Shown one piece after another: positions 1 through 9,012 of a stretch of 64,000 nt of DNA. The stretch lies in assembly GCA_964519905.1 (NCBI GenBank), contig CAZFLN010000003.1, positions 13,421 to 77,420 of the forward strand. The letters are read 5' to 3'. Under the pieces are notes generated by a model. It saw only the letters and a program-made list of their open reading frames with translations. It did no database searches and was not told the DNA's origin. The translations under genes and the position numbers were made by a program. Position 1 is the stretch's first letter. Each line of letters starts with the position of its first letter. This DNA is from CAZFLN01 sp964519905 (GTDB lineage Bacteria > Patescibacteriota > Microgenomatia > UBA1400 > UBA1396).

Positions 1-746
1 CCGTCGATAATAATTAATTTTTCTCGCTGCTCACTGGTTATTAAGTTCCCACCCACTACTAAGGCATTTTGAGTTGCCGCCGCTTGGTCTATCAGATTAA
101 TCATAGCCTGGATAATCACAACATGTTCTTGGCTGAGTAAAGAACTCTGGTCGAAGCTATAAGAATCTCCATTTTTTTTCACATGTTTGAAGCTATCTTG
201 AAAGCAGAAAGTCACGAATGTGAACTTTTTGGGGTCGAGTTCTAAGAAAAAATGGCCATAATTTGGACCAGCCCCTTGTTTTCTCGCAGAGTCGGATGCC
301 ACTACGGCTGCATAGAGAGGATGTTCTGTGAGGGGGTTTGTGGCAAGGGACTTCCGCAATGACTCTTCGGCGACTTGTCTGTACCGGATATACTCATCGT
401 GGAAGTTTTTCCCTTGAGTTGTTGCCCCCTTTTTGAGTTGATTGAGATCTCCTCCGGTCGAGGAGAGATGGTCCCAAAAAGTCTCCTGATTGTTTAACTC
501 CAGAAAACGAGACAGACTTGCGGCGCTTAAATTAATACTGAATCGTATCTGGTTTTGTATCTGTTCCACTTCGTGTTGTAAAGCCAGCATAGCGGCTTCT
601 TGGTTTGGATAGTACCCTTTGGTTACAGACTCTGTAAGAAATTGTGCTAAAAGGCGATTTGTATTTTGTCTTGAAGTTGTTTCTGTTTGTCTCTGAGGAA
701 ATTCAGGCGGATTTGTGATTTCTCTATTTTTGATATCTGCTGACAT
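1..746 (-). CDS. Hypothetical protein, C-terminus cut by left edge
   Basis: An open frame runs from ATG at 746 down through position 1 without a stop, giving at least 248 residues. GAGGA lies just upstream, inside the end of rmlD, so this is the last visible gene of the rml operon. The first half is polar and probably helical. The second half contains GAGPNYGHFFLELDP followed by TFCFQDS. That pattern loosely resembles the G-P-x-[FY]-G ... T-F-x-x-x-D-S block I recall from DUF3626 proteins. The resemblance is weak and the function is unknown. There is no signal peptide or membrane segment in the visible part. The frame is clearly coding, because it is long, uninterrupted and has a good ribosome binding site. 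Confidence 0.75.
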   Translation of the reverse strand, partial: MSADIKNREITNPPEFPQRQTETTSRQNTNRLLAQFLTESVTKGYYPNQEAAMLALQHEVEQIQNQIRFSINLSAASLSRFLELNNQETFWDHLSSTGGDLNQLKKGATTQGKNFHDEYIRYRQVAEESLRKSLATNPLTEHPLYAAVVASDSARKQGAGPNYGHFFLELDPKKFTFVTFCFQDSFKHVKKNGDSYSFDQSSLLSQEHVVIIQAMINLIDQAAATQNALVVGGNLITSEQREKLIIID

Positions 747-747
747 T

Positions 748-1578
748 TTACGTCCTCATCCCTCTCTTTAATTTTTCACTCGACAGGATGAGGCTCTCGG
801 CATATTTCCGCTCGGCGGTTTTGTTGTACTCGACTAAACTGCTGCGCAGCAGTTCGCCGCTCAGACCGAGTGAAGCCTGGATCTCCTGCGCCAGCGTGTA
901 GTCGGTGTAGACGGTGTCGCTGGTGGCGTGGAAGATTCCAAGTGGTCGGTTCGTAAAGCACCAGCGGATCACTTCACAGAGCCACTCGATTGGGGTGAGG
1001 GTGTAGAAGTGGTCGTCAAAAAATGGACCAGTTTTTCCCGCCTGCAGAGCTCCGGCCATTTTGTGCCAGATGTCCGGTTTGGTAAATTCGTCTTGACGGT
1101 ATGGGAAGTTAATACGCAAAATCGTATGATTTTGCGGCAGAATTTCAGTTACTTTTTGTTCTGCTTCTAATTTGGTTTCGGCGTACCAATCGATCGGATT
1201 GGGCGTGTCGGTTTCCACGTATGGTGCTTTGCTGGTTCCATCAAAAACAAAGCCAGTCGACATATGTACGAGGTGCTTACCATGTTTGGCGCAGGCACGA
1301 GCAATGTTTTCGGTTCCCAGAACATTCACCTTATACACCAAACCGGTGCGGTCGCCTTTTTCCTTTTCTGCGGTATTGAGATCCGTGAATGCAGCCAGGT
1401 GAAGCACAACTGTGGCAGGAGAAGCGGCGACTGCCGCTTCGACTTGCTCAGCATTCGTAATGTCCACACCTTGTGACAAGTCAAGATTTTGGAAGGTGAA
1501 TGCGTCACCCAGCATTTCTACGACTTTTGTGCCAATCAGGCCACTTAAACCAGTACCGAGAACAGGAATTTTTTCCAT
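748..1578 (-). CDS. rmlD: dTDP-4-dehydrorhamnose reductase-like SDR
   Basis: This is a 276-residue extended short-chain dehydrogenase. The N-terminal nucleotide-binding motif is GTGLSGLIG (about residues 8-16). The catalytic set is STGFVFDG (about 107-114) and Y-x3-K as YAETK (132-136). RmlD reduces dTDP-4-keto-L-rhamnose to dTDP-L-rhamnose in the cytoplasm. I start it at ATG 1578, the first Met before the Rossmann strand, because a longer frame from 1626 adds 16 residues that lie inside rmlC and match nothing. It sits directly after rmlC (stop 1581) and before a partial gene whose ribosome site overlaps its end. The assignment rests on the family motifs and on the rmlB-rmlC-rmlD order. Confidence 0.88.
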   Translation of the reverse strand: MEKIPVLGTGLSGLIGTKVVEMLGDAFTFQNLDLSQGVDITNAEQVEAAVAASPATVVLHLAAFTDLNTAEKEKGDRTGLVYKVNVLGTENIARACAKHGKHLVHMSTGFVFDGTSKAPYVETDTPNPIDWYAETKLEAEQKVTEILPQNHTILRINFPYRQDEFTKPDIWHKMAGALQAGKTGPFFDDHFYTLTPIEWLCEVIRWCFTNRPLGIFHATSDTVYTDYTLAQEIQASLGLSGELLRSSLVEYNKTAERKYAESLILSSEKLKRGMRT

Positions 1579-1580
1579 GG

Positions 1581-2111
1581 CTACTCGCGGCTCATTTCCC
1601 ACATGGCTTCGCCAAAGTGGTTCCAAGGCAGGCGCTTTTCGTCTGGATTCTGTGGATTGAAGTGGTTGGTGACAAAGTAGATCAGGTTGACTGGTGTGCC
1701 CCAGATGTTCCCAGCTCCGTGGATCACGCCAGCCGGAATACGCAACAGGGTGTTGCTGCCTGCTCCCAGGACCATGCGAACGTGTTCGCCCTGGGTTGGT
1801 GATCCTTCACGAGCATCGATCATGTTGACCAACAAGCGATCGTACGGAGAAACGTACCAAAGGTCTTCTTGGTGTTCATGGAAGTGGAAAGCTTTAATGA
1901 CACCTGGCAAAACCACTGACATATTCACTTGCTTGGCCTCAAATCCTTCCAAACCCTGGTACATGCCACCTTCAAAACGACCCAGTTCGGTAAAGTTTCC
2001 ACTGTCATCGCGATGGAATGGAGGAGTGATGATTTCTACTCCTTCGATACGTGGTTTCTTAAGGTATTCCTGCACCGTAACGGCGGCTTGGATTTCGGAA
2101 GCGATTGTCAT
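1581..2111 (-). CDS. rmlC: dTDP-4-dehydrorhamnose 3,5-epimerase family
   Basis: This 176-residue cupin has the RmlC pattern. HRDDSGNFTEL corresponds to the family's substrate loop. QVNMSVVLPGVIKAFHFHEH (about 61-80) carries the likely catalytic His. RIPAGVIHG is the usual 'P.G..HG' segment near the C-terminus. RmlC epimerises C3 and C5 of dTDP-4-keto-6-deoxyglucose. The length is close to the usual ~180. AAAGGA lies 7 nt before the ATG. It lies between rmlB and rmlD in the same direction. The canonical RGLHYQ reads AFHFHEH here, so this is a divergent member, but the position in the operon supports the role. Confidence 0.85.
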   Translation of the reverse strand: MTIASEIQAAVTVQEYLKKPRIEGVEIITPPFHRDDSGNFTELGRFEGGMYQGLEGFEAKQVNMSVVLPGVIKAFHFHEHQEDLWYVSPYDRLLVNMIDAREGSPTQGEHVRMVLGAGSNTLLRIPAGVIHGAGNIWGTPVNLIYFVTNHFNPQNPDEKRLPWNHFGEAMWEMSRE

Positions 2112-2140
2112 TGTATTCCTTTCTGCTCTGGATTCAGAGA

Positions 2141-3157
2141 TTAGACTCGACCTTGGTATTGTTGTTCGTAGTACTTGGCGTACTCACCAGATTTAATGCG
2201 CTGCCACCACTCTGGATGCTCTTGATACCAGTCAATGGTTTGACGCAAGCCTTCTTCGAGCGTGACACTCGGCTTCCAGCCCAGCTCTCGCTCGATTTTT
2301 GAAAAGTCTATGGCATAGCGGCGGTCGTGTCCAGGGCGATCCTGCACGAACTCGATATCGTCTTCGGTTTTGCCCATCAGCTGGAGGAGCATTTTGACTA
2401 AATCTAAGTTAGAAACATCTTGCCACAATCCACCAATGCAGTAGGTTTCACCAACTTTTCCTCGGAGCAAAATTGCTTCGATGGCTCTGCAGTGGTCGAC
2501 TACGAACAGCCAATCTCGCACATTTAATCCGTCGCCATAGACCGGCACTTTTTTCCCCTCCAGCAGATTCGTGATCGCCAAAGGAATCAATTTTTCTGGG
2601 AAGTGATACGGGCCATAATTATTGGCACAGTTACTGATCGTGATTGGAAGCCCATATGTGTCGTAGTAGGCGCGTACGAGGTGATCGGACCCAGCTTTAC
2701 TGGCTGAGTATGGGCTGTGTGGATCGTAGGGAGTATTTTCGTCGAACTTGGTGTCGCTCCCAAGTTCCAGACTGCCGAAGACTTCGTCGGTAGAAATATG
2801 GTGGAAGCGTTTGATGTTGAGTTCGCGCGCCGCGTCCAACAGGACCTGGGTGCCGACTACGTTGGTAGTCACAAACGAGCTTGGATCAACAATTGAGCGG
2901 TCCACGTGACTTTCGGCCGCAAAGTGCACCACCACGTCGCACCCAGTCATCGCGGCGCGCACTTGCTCTGGATTGCGGATATCTCCCTGTACGAAAGTGT
3001 AGTTTGGGTTGTCTTGAACAGAGCTCAAGTTCTCCAAATTTCCGGCGTAGGTCAGGAGATCAAAGTTCACGATAGAGTCAGCTGGGTGCTGCTGCATCCA
3101 GTGCAAAATGAAATTTGAGCCGATAAATCCGGCTCCTCCGGTCACAAAAAGCTTCAT
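2141..3157 (-). CDS. rmlB: dTDP-glucose 4,6-dehydratase
   Basis: This 338-residue extended SDR converts dTDP-glucose to dTDP-4-keto-6-deoxyglucose. It has the NAD-binding motif GGAGFIG (7-13), the RmlB-specific STDEVFG (122-128) with the catalytic Asp-Glu pair, and Y-x3-K as YSASK (150-154). ATG 3157 follows GGAGAAAG and matches the family's N-terminus (MKLFVTGG). An upstream in-frame extension to 3268 has no family match and would run into the divergent gene. It is the first gene of the minus-strand rml operon. No rmlA is in view, so glucose-1-phosphate thymidylyltransferase must be encoded elsewhere. Confidence 0.95.
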   Translation of the reverse strand: MKLFVTGGAGFIGSNFILHWMQQHPADSIVNFDLLTYAGNLENLSSVQDNPNYTFVQGDIRNPEQVRAAMTGCDVVVHFAAESHVDRSIVDPSSFVTTNVVGTQVLLDAARELNIKRFHHISTDEVFGSLELGSDTKFDENTPYDPHSPYSASKAGSDHLVRAYYDTYGLPITISNCANNYGPYHFPEKLIPLAITNLLEGKKVPVYGDGLNVRDWLFVVDHCRAIEAILLRGKVGETYCIGGLWQDVSNLDLVKMLLQLMGKTEDDIEFVQDRPGHDRRYAIDFSKIERELGWKPSVTLEEGLRQTIDWYQEHPEWWQRIKSGEYAKYYEQQYQGRV

Positions 3158-3218
3158 ACGATTCTTTCTCCTCTTCTTGCATTGTACAGGACGACGTTTA
3201 TCTGGCAGAATAGGCGGG

Positions 3219-4379
3219 ATGACCGAATCATCTCGAACCAACTCAACGACAGACATACCTCTCACCAAAGGATCTAATGACCCTGGGGTAACGGTACGTG
3301 TGGTCCTGGTCTCTTATAATACTGCCAAGCTTACCCTGCAAGCAATTGACTCAGTTTTACAGACAAAAATCCCGAAAAACAAGAAGCTGACGTACGAGAT
3401 TGTCGTAATTGATAATGCCTCGAGCGATCGAACACTCGCTTCTTTGCGCCGAAAATATGCAGTACGGTTGAATCGCACTGCGCACAGAACTTGGCAAACA
3501 AAAGTGAGTTCTCCGGAAGTTTTTGAAAAACTGCCATCAGTGCAGCGTGATAGAGCCGTGGTCACCGAGATGCTTACTGGCACAATCGATGGGGTAAATA
3601 TCTCCGTACTGTTGTCAAAAGAAAATCTTGGGTTTGGACGCGCCAATAATCTGGCTCTGGCTGGCTCCGATGCGCAGTTCTACTTTCTGCTCAATACCGA
3701 TGCGCAAGTTTCGAGTAACACATTGCCTCGTCTTGTTTCGCATTTCAAGAAGCCACGAAAAGCCAGTACCTCTGTATTAGGTCGTGCTCGCCATAAACTG
3801 GATAATCCAGGGATTATTGCAGCTGATCTTCGGTATCCAGATGGATCAACCCAGCGGCAAGGCGGAGATCTTCCAAATCTTTCAAATATTGGGAATTGGG
3901 TGCTTTTTATAGATGACATTCCTGTGTTGCAGCAATTTTTGTCTTCCTACCAACACCATGACTCTGAAATGCGGAGCTTGCGTCGTCGACCCCTCAGTAA
4001 AGTCGGGTGGGTTGGTGGCACAGCTATGATGATCTCAGCCGCCTGTGTCGATGAAATTGGTGGATTTGATGAACAGTTGTTCATGTACGGTGAAGACGTT
4101 GAACTGTGTCTCCGTGCCACAAAACGTCATTGGGATGTTGCGCTCGCCACAGACACGACAGTAATCCACGTTGGATCGGCGAGCGCCGGCAGCAAAAATG
4201 CTCTTCATGGCGAGATTCGAGGCTTGCTCCATATCTGGAAAAAACACAGATCATCTCAAGAACTATGGGTTCTTCGGCAGATTCTCAAACTTGGACTTCA
4301 CATGCGGGTCTTTGTGTTTGGTATACTGAGGCGATATGGCCAACAACGGATTTATGCAGAAGCTTTGGAACTGGTTTGA
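3219..4379 (+). CDS. GT2 family glycosyltransferase, rhamnosyltransferase-like
   Basis: This 386-residue GT-A enzyme has VVLVSYN and VIDNASSDRT at the nucleotide-sugar-binding start. ENLGFGRANNLAL and LLNTDAQV provide the metal-binding DxD-like site. GGFDEQLFMYGEDVELCLR is the typical C-terminal acceptor/base motif of WbbL-like enzymes. ATG 3219 follows AGGCGGG and sits 61 bp from divergent rmlB. A longer frame from 3108 overlaps rmlB and is not credible. About 60 residues between the two N-terminal motifs look like a family-specific insertion. The last 44 bp overlap the next gene. The acceptor and sugar are unknown. Its place beside rml genes suggests a deoxysugar transferase, which is inference. 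Confidence 0.85.
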   Translation: MTESSRTNSTTDIPLTKGSNDPGVTVRVVLVSYNTAKLTLQAIDSVLQTKIPKNKKLTYEIVVIDNASSDRTLASLRRKYAVRLNRTAHRTWQTKVSSPEVFEKLPSVQRDRAVVTEMLTGTIDGVNISVLLSKENLGFGRANNLALAGSDAQFYFLLNTDAQVSSNTLPRLVSHFKKPRKASTSVLGRARHKLDNPGIIAADLRYPDGSTQRQGGDLPNLSNIGNWVLFIDDIPVLQQFLSSYQHHDSEMRSLRRRPLSKVGWVGGTAMMISAACVDEIGGFDEQLFMYGEDVELCLRATKRHWDVALATDTTVIHVGSASAGSKNALHGEIRGLLHIWKKHRSSQELWVLRQILKLGLHMRVFVFGILRRYGQQRIYAEALELV

Positions 4380-6195
4380 CAACTCGTTTTTGTTGTTTGC
4401 TACTATTTTCTTCGTTGCCTTCATTCCGCTGTACCCCAAGATTCCACTCACAGACTTAATTCCAGGCTACATTGTTCGCTTACGTCTTGAAGACTTTTTT
4501 GTTGCCGCCGCCGCAGCTTGGTGGGGTATTCAAGTATTACGGAAAAAAATTCATTGGCGAACACCTCTCACAGCGGCTATTGGCGGATACGTTTTAATTG
4601 GTTTGATCTCAAATCTTTCTGGAATGTTTCTCACTCAAACCATTCCAACCACGTTTGTACATGTGGGTAAGTCGGCGCTGCATTGGGCACGATATATCCA
4701 GTATTTTTCGTTATTTTTCATTGCGTATAGTGGTGTAAAAACACGTGCGCAAGGTTTGTTGGCTGTGAGTACCTCAATACTCACGGTTGTACTGGTTGGA
4801 ATCTACGGATATGGTCAGAAATACTGGTACTGGCCACTGTACTCAACTATGAACCGAGAATTTAGTAAAGGCTTGCGCTTGGTACTCTCTCCGTATGGTC
4901 GAGTTCAGTCTACGTTTGCTGGTCATTACGATCTTGGAGCCTATTTAGTAATCGTCATTCCATTTGCTTTAGCTCTCTTCTTTGTCTTGGGTAGGAGAGA
5001 GTTATTACCAAGCTGGATAAAAACCAGGTGGATTCGTCCACTTCGCATAGTAAGTTTTCTCGCTTGGTTTTCTGGTTTGTGGCTTTTGGTTATGTCTGCT
5101 TCTCGTGCAGCGTTTGTTGGCTACTTGGCTGGATTAGGTCTAGTTTTGCTTATTTGGGCTTGGAAAATCAAAGATTGGCGCTGGTTCTTGACTCGTTCCA
5201 TTGGTTTTTTCTTATTTAGCACAATAATGCTTGTGTTTGTGGGTGATCTGAGAACGCGTTTTGCTCAGCTGATTGATCAAAATAAATATCCTCGCGTTCA
5301 CACTGCGTATCACACGGTAAATGACTATGCCAATAATCCACAAAAATTCTTAGCTTTTGTTGGTGTAAATGTTGAAGTGTCTGATGAGCAAAAATCCCTA
5401 CAACAACTTGAAGCAGAACTCAACGAACAAGGGATGACTTTGAGTGACACGCAACCATTGCCTCGTCCGAGTGATGTAACAGTTGATGTTCCATTGAAGG
5501 AATTTGACCTTGATGATCCTGCAGCCACTTTGGCTGCAAATGTGATTCGCCAAGGAGATAAACTCGTGCAACAGCAGACATTTTCTGATTGTGCTTTGAA
5601 GAGAAGCTTATCTCTGTGCATTCGTTTAGAAACACTCTGGCCTCAAGCAATTCAAGGTTTCTTGAAGAATCCAGTCGTAGGTTCTGGCTACGCTACATTG
5701 ACTAAGTCACAGGTTGAGCAGTTTACCGAAGCCGATAGCACCGATAATAATTTCCTTCGGACGCTTGGTGAAAATGGAGTGGTAGGATTTGCCTTCTTCT
5801 ACGGAGCGATCGGATTGAGTATGTGGTTCTCTTGGAGAATGGCCTTTGATTCTTCCGATACTGTTCTGAGTTCGTTCGGTATCGCGGCGTTTGCTGGCGC
5901 AGTTGGTTTACTCTTGAACGCTGTGTACATCGATGTATTCGCCGCCTCGAAAGTCGCATATACTTTTTGGCTGATGCAAGGTGTGGTGCTCGCTGTTGGC
6001 GTGAAAGAGGGAGTTATTGCCCCAAAATTCGCATTTGAGCGAGCAAAACAATCGGAAGAACTGGCACAAATTTCTGCACTTTTGCAGAAAATGGAGAGTA
6101 AGCGGACCGAGAAGTACCAAGATTCTCATTACTTGTCAGCTGCGAAGCAGTCTCAGAAGCGTCGAAAGCCAAAGAAGAACGTTCGTCATGTTTAA
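4336..6195 (+). CDS. O-antigen ligase/polymerase-like membrane protein
   Basis: This 619-residue polytopic membrane protein has about a dozen hydrophobic segments. A long soluble loop lies at about residues 320-430 and a basic tail at the C-terminus. The layout and the motif SASRAAFVGYLAG in the central helices fit the O-antigen ligase / Wzy family (PF04932), which joins or polymerises lipid-linked glycans outside the membrane. GNGVV-like text near residue 480 (LGENGVVGFAFFYGAIG) is also common in this family. It starts inside the preceding GT2 gene. An extended -10 (TGGTATACT) 8 nt before its ATG suggests an internal promoter. Ligase and polymerase cannot be told apart by eye. Confidence 0.75.
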   Translation: MANNGFMQKLWNWFDNSFLLFATIFFVAFIPLYPKIPLTDLIPGYIVRLRLEDFFVAAAAAWWGIQVLRKKIHWRTPLTAAIGGYVLIGLISNLSGMFLTQTIPTTFVHVGKSALHWARYIQYFSLFFIAYSGVKTRAQGLLAVSTSILTVVLVGIYGYGQKYWYWPLYSTMNREFSKGLRLVLSPYGRVQSTFAGHYDLGAYLVIVIPFALALFFVLGRRELLPSWIKTRWIRPLRIVSFLAWFSGLWLLVMSASRAAFVGYLAGLGLVLLIWAWKIKDWRWFLTRSIGFFLFSTIMLVFVGDLRTRFAQLIDQNKYPRVHTAYHTVNDYANNPQKFLAFVGVNVEVSDEQKSLQQLEAELNEQGMTLSDTQPLPRPSDVTVDVPLKEFDLDDPAATLAANVIRQGDKLVQQQTFSDCALKRSLSLCIRLETLWPQAIQGFLKNPVVGSGYATLTKSQVEQFTEADSTDNNFLRTLGENGVVGFAFFYGAIGLSMWFSWRMAFDSSDTVLSSFGIAAFAGAVGLLLNAVYIDVFAASKVAYTFWLMQGVVLAVGVKEGVIAPKFAFERAKQSEELAQISALLQKMESKRTEKYQDSHYLSAAKQSQKRRKPKKNVRHV

Positions 6196-7786
6196 GCTTT
6201 CTGTGAAGATAAAAAACTGGATTTTTCTGCTCTCCTTGAGTGCGATTTTCCTCGTTTCGTTTGCTGTTCGACTCTCTGGATTTGATCGTCCATTGGCTGA
6301 TTGGCACTCTTTCCGTCAGGTTGATACTGCTTCAGTAACGAGAGAGTATCAAAAGCACGGTATCGATCCCCTTCGACCCAGGTACCACGATGTCTCGAAC
6401 ATCCAGTCTGGGTACGACAATCCAGAGGGTTGGCGCATGGTAGAGTTTCCACTTTTAAATATTGTGGTGGCCAGTATTTTGCAGTGGCAGCCAGAATGGA
6501 ACTTGGTGGAAACTCATCGGGGAGTATCAATTTTTTCTTCGCTTGTATCGCTTTTGTGTTTGTCTTTTTTACTGCTCCGCTGGTATGGAAAGTTGGTGAG
6601 TTTGGTTGGTGCCTTTATTTTTGGTACGATGCCATTTAATATTTTCTTCTCGACTGTAGTCTTGCCAGAACCATTTATGGTGATGTGGGCATTGTTAGCG
6701 GCAGTGTTTTTTACACTCTGGGCACAAGACAGTGCTCGGAAGTTTGATCAGGGTCAAGGAAAAGTGTTTATTTTTTCTGATATTTGGTTGCTTTTTGCTG
6801 GGCTGAGTTTTGCTGCTGCGCTGTTAGTAAAGCCGATGGCTGTTTTCTTTGTTCCAGTGTATGCCGCTGTAATTTGGCAGCAACGTCGTTGGAGTTGGCC
6901 TGCAATTGTCAAAGCAGGTATCGTTTTTTTCGCCGCTATTTTACCGCTCCTTTGGTGGCGCAATTGGATTCAAAATTTCCCAACAGGCATTCCTGCCTCG
7001 GATTGGTTGCTGAACGGAAATGGAATTCGTTTTCGTCCGGCTTGGTGGCGTTGGCTCTTTGGTGATCGCATTGGTCGAATGATGTTTGGTCACTGGGGAG
7101 CATCTTTGGTGCTTCTTGGTGGTGTAGCAGCTTTGTGGAATTGGCCAAAGAAGCGCTTGTCCAGACAATCTTGGTTCGGTTGGGTGGTGTCAGAGCTTGA
7201 TCGCCTTGTACGCACGGAGGGTTTGGTGCTGGCATTTGCCGTTGGGTGTCTTTCGTATCTCGTAATTTTTGCTTCTGGAAATGTTCAACATGATTATTAT
7301 CAAACACTTATTGTTCCAGCACTTTCGGTTTTAGCTGCTCGAGGAAGCGTGTGGCTTTTCAGGTTTGCTCGAAATGCTTGGCAGCAGGTGTGGATTGCCT
7401 TTGGGCTCTTGAGTGTCATTCTGTTTTCCTGGATGTTTGCATGGCATGACATTCAGCAGTTGTTTGCAATTAATAATCCGGCGGTCGTGCCTGCTGGCCA
7501 AGCGGTGCAGCGCCATGCGGGAGCTGATGATCTCGTAATTGCCTCATATATGGGTGACACGACACTTCTTTTTGCCAGTGATCGTCGTGGCTGGCCGATT
7601 GGTTTTTCGCTTGATCAAAAACTTGAGGCAGGAGCAGCGTGGTATCTTTCCACCGCGTTGGATGACGAAACACGAGATTTAATTGAACGATTTACATTGG
7701 TAGAGCAAACGGACCTGTATTCATTGATCGATCTGCGAAAAGTTTCTACTGAGTCGGCGGATGTTGGCCCACGGTTAAGAGAGTAA
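6188..7786 (+). CDS. GT-C membrane glycosyltransferase (ArnT/PMT-like)
   Basis: This 532-residue protein has about eleven transmembrane helices. Its first periplasmic loop has DWHSFRQVDTASV (about 38-50), carrying the acidic residue expected for GT-C enzymes that use polyprenyl-phosphate sugars. It probably transfers a sugar from a lipid carrier to a glycan outside the membrane. ATG 6188 overlaps the previous gene by 8 bp, and the helix content begins right there. A longer frame from 6017 reads through the upstream gene's tail. It belongs to the long plus-strand glycan operon. Donor and acceptor are unknown. Confidence 0.75.
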   Translation: MFKLSVKIKNWIFLLSLSAIFLVSFAVRLSGFDRPLADWHSFRQVDTASVTREYQKHGIDPLRPRYHDVSNIQSGYDNPEGWRMVEFPLLNIVVASILQWQPEWNLVETHRGVSIFSSLVSLLCLSFLLLRWYGKLVSLVGAFIFGTMPFNIFFSTVVLPEPFMVMWALLAAVFFTLWAQDSARKFDQGQGKVFIFSDIWLLFAGLSFAAALLVKPMAVFFVPVYAAVIWQQRRWSWPAIVKAGIVFFAAILPLLWWRNWIQNFPTGIPASDWLLNGNGIRFRPAWWRWLFGDRIGRMMFGHWGASLVLLGGVAALWNWPKKRLSRQSWFGWVVSELDRLVRTEGLVLAFAVGCLSYLVIFASGNVQHDYYQTLIVPALSVLAARGSVWLFRFARNAWQQVWIAFGLLSVILFSWMFAWHDIQQLFAINNPAVVPAGQAVQRHAGADDLVIASYMGDTTLLFASDRRGWPIGFSLDQKLEAGAAWYLSTALDDETRDLIERFTLVEQTDLYSLIDLRKVSTESADVGPRLRE

Positions 7787-7788
7787 AT

Positions 7789-9012
7789 ATGCGAATTTTA
7801 ATGTTAACCCCCTACTTGCCGTATCCACTCTTGAGTGGTGGTCAGGTTCGATCGTACAATCTCCTCAAGGAAATTTCGAAGGAGCATGACGTAACACTTT
7901 TTTCGCTCGTTAAAGATTCATCTGAGAAGGAGAATATTCGAGAGCTGGAAAAATTTTGTTCTCGAGTTGAAGTGTTTCAACGAACTGCCAAGCCTTGGCA
8001 TCCTCGAAACATTTTGCTGGCTGCGGTTACGCCATATCCGTTTGTAGTGACACGGAATTTAGTTTTGTCTCTGCGTGGTGCCATTGCGGAAGAGTTACAG
8101 CGTCAAAAATATGACCTGATTCACGTCGAAACGTTCTACATGATGCCAAGTATTCCTAAGACAACAACACCAACACTTCTGGTGGAGCAGACCATTGAGT
8201 ATCTTGGGTATCAGCAGTTTGCTGATCAGATAACGAAAAAGTTTCCCTTTCTTTCTCCACTACTTTCGGTTGATATTGCCAAGATTACATACTGGGAACG
8301 ACTCTACTGGCGAACCTGCAATCAGCTGATTACTGTGTCGGAGGATGATCGCGAGTTTATTCATGAACAGCTCCCAGAAATTCCACCGATAAAAGTGGTG
8401 AGCAATGGTGTTGACTCCGCTTTTTTTGCTGAGAAACCAAAGAAAGCCGACTCAATTCCGACACTGCTCTTTGTCGGAACGTTTCACTGGCGTCCAAATG
8501 TTGAGGCTGTGGAGTACTTGGTAGAAAAAGTCTGGCCTTTGGTAAAGAAACAGGTCCCCAATGCACGATTACGAATAGCTGGCGCGTCTCCGACCGCCAA
8601 AATTCAATCTTTCCAAGAGAAAGATGCAAGTATTATTGTGACTGGACGTGTTCCAGATATTCGCGACGAGTATAGCCGAGCACATGTTCTCGTGGCTCCG
8701 GTGCTCAGTGGAAAAGGAACCCGGTATAAGGTTCTTGAGGCAATGGCCAGTAAGACGCCAGTAGTGGGGACAGAGATCGCACTTGAAGGTATTGGCGCCG
8801 AACCAGAAACGGAGTGTCTCATTGGCAACACACCGGTTGAGTTAGCTGCGCAAACAGTTCGAGTTTTGCAAGATGTTTCGTTGCAGAAATCACTGGGTGA
8901 AGCAGGAAGAAAGTTTGTAACCAAGAACTTTAGCTGGAAGAGTATTGGTCAAGATTTGTTGCGAATTTATGAGGAAACTGCCTCCGAAAATAAAGTGCCA
9001 GATTCTCAATGA
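7789..9012 (+). CDS. GT4 family glycosyltransferase
   Basis: This 407-residue GT-B enzyme begins MRILMLTPYLPYPLLSGG, the usual first strand and glycine loop of GT4. The C-terminal donor domain has GTFHWRPNVEAVEYL, an ARLRIAGASP-type strand, GRVPDIRDEYSRAHVLVAP and the EX7E-type site near YKVLEAMASKTPVVGTEIALEGI. It resembles sugar transferases that act on the cytoplasmic face with nucleotide-sugar donors, such as the TIGR03087/Stp1 type. It starts 2 nt after the GT-C gene and overlaps the next GT2 gene by 4 bp (ATGA), so translation is probably coupled. The specific sugar is unknown. Confidence 0.88.
   Translation: MRILMLTPYLPYPLLSGGQVRSYNLLKEISKEHDVTLFSLVKDSSEKENIRELEKFCSRVEVFQRTAKPWHPRNILLAAVTPYPFVVTRNLVLSLRGAIAEELQRQKYDLIHVETFYMMPSIPKTTTPTLLVEQTIEYLGYQQFADQITKKFPFLSPLLSVDIAKITYWERLYWRTCNQLITVSEDDREFIHEQLPEIPPIKVVSNGVDSAFFAEKPKKADSIPTLLFVGTFHWRPNVEAVEYLVEKVWPLVKKQVPNARLRIAGASPTAKIQSFQEKDASIIVTGRVPDIRDEYSRAHVLVAPVLSGKGTRYKVLEAMASKTPVVGTEIALEGIGAEPETECLIGNTPVELAAQTVRVLQDVSLQKSLGEAGRKFVTKNFSWKSIGQDLLRIYEETASENKVPDSQ

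Noticed and set aside
3108..3218. N-terminal extension of the GT2 gene into rmlB
   Set aside because: It would overlap rmlB by 50 bp antisense and lacks similarity to GT2 N-termini. ATG 3219 has a ribosome site.
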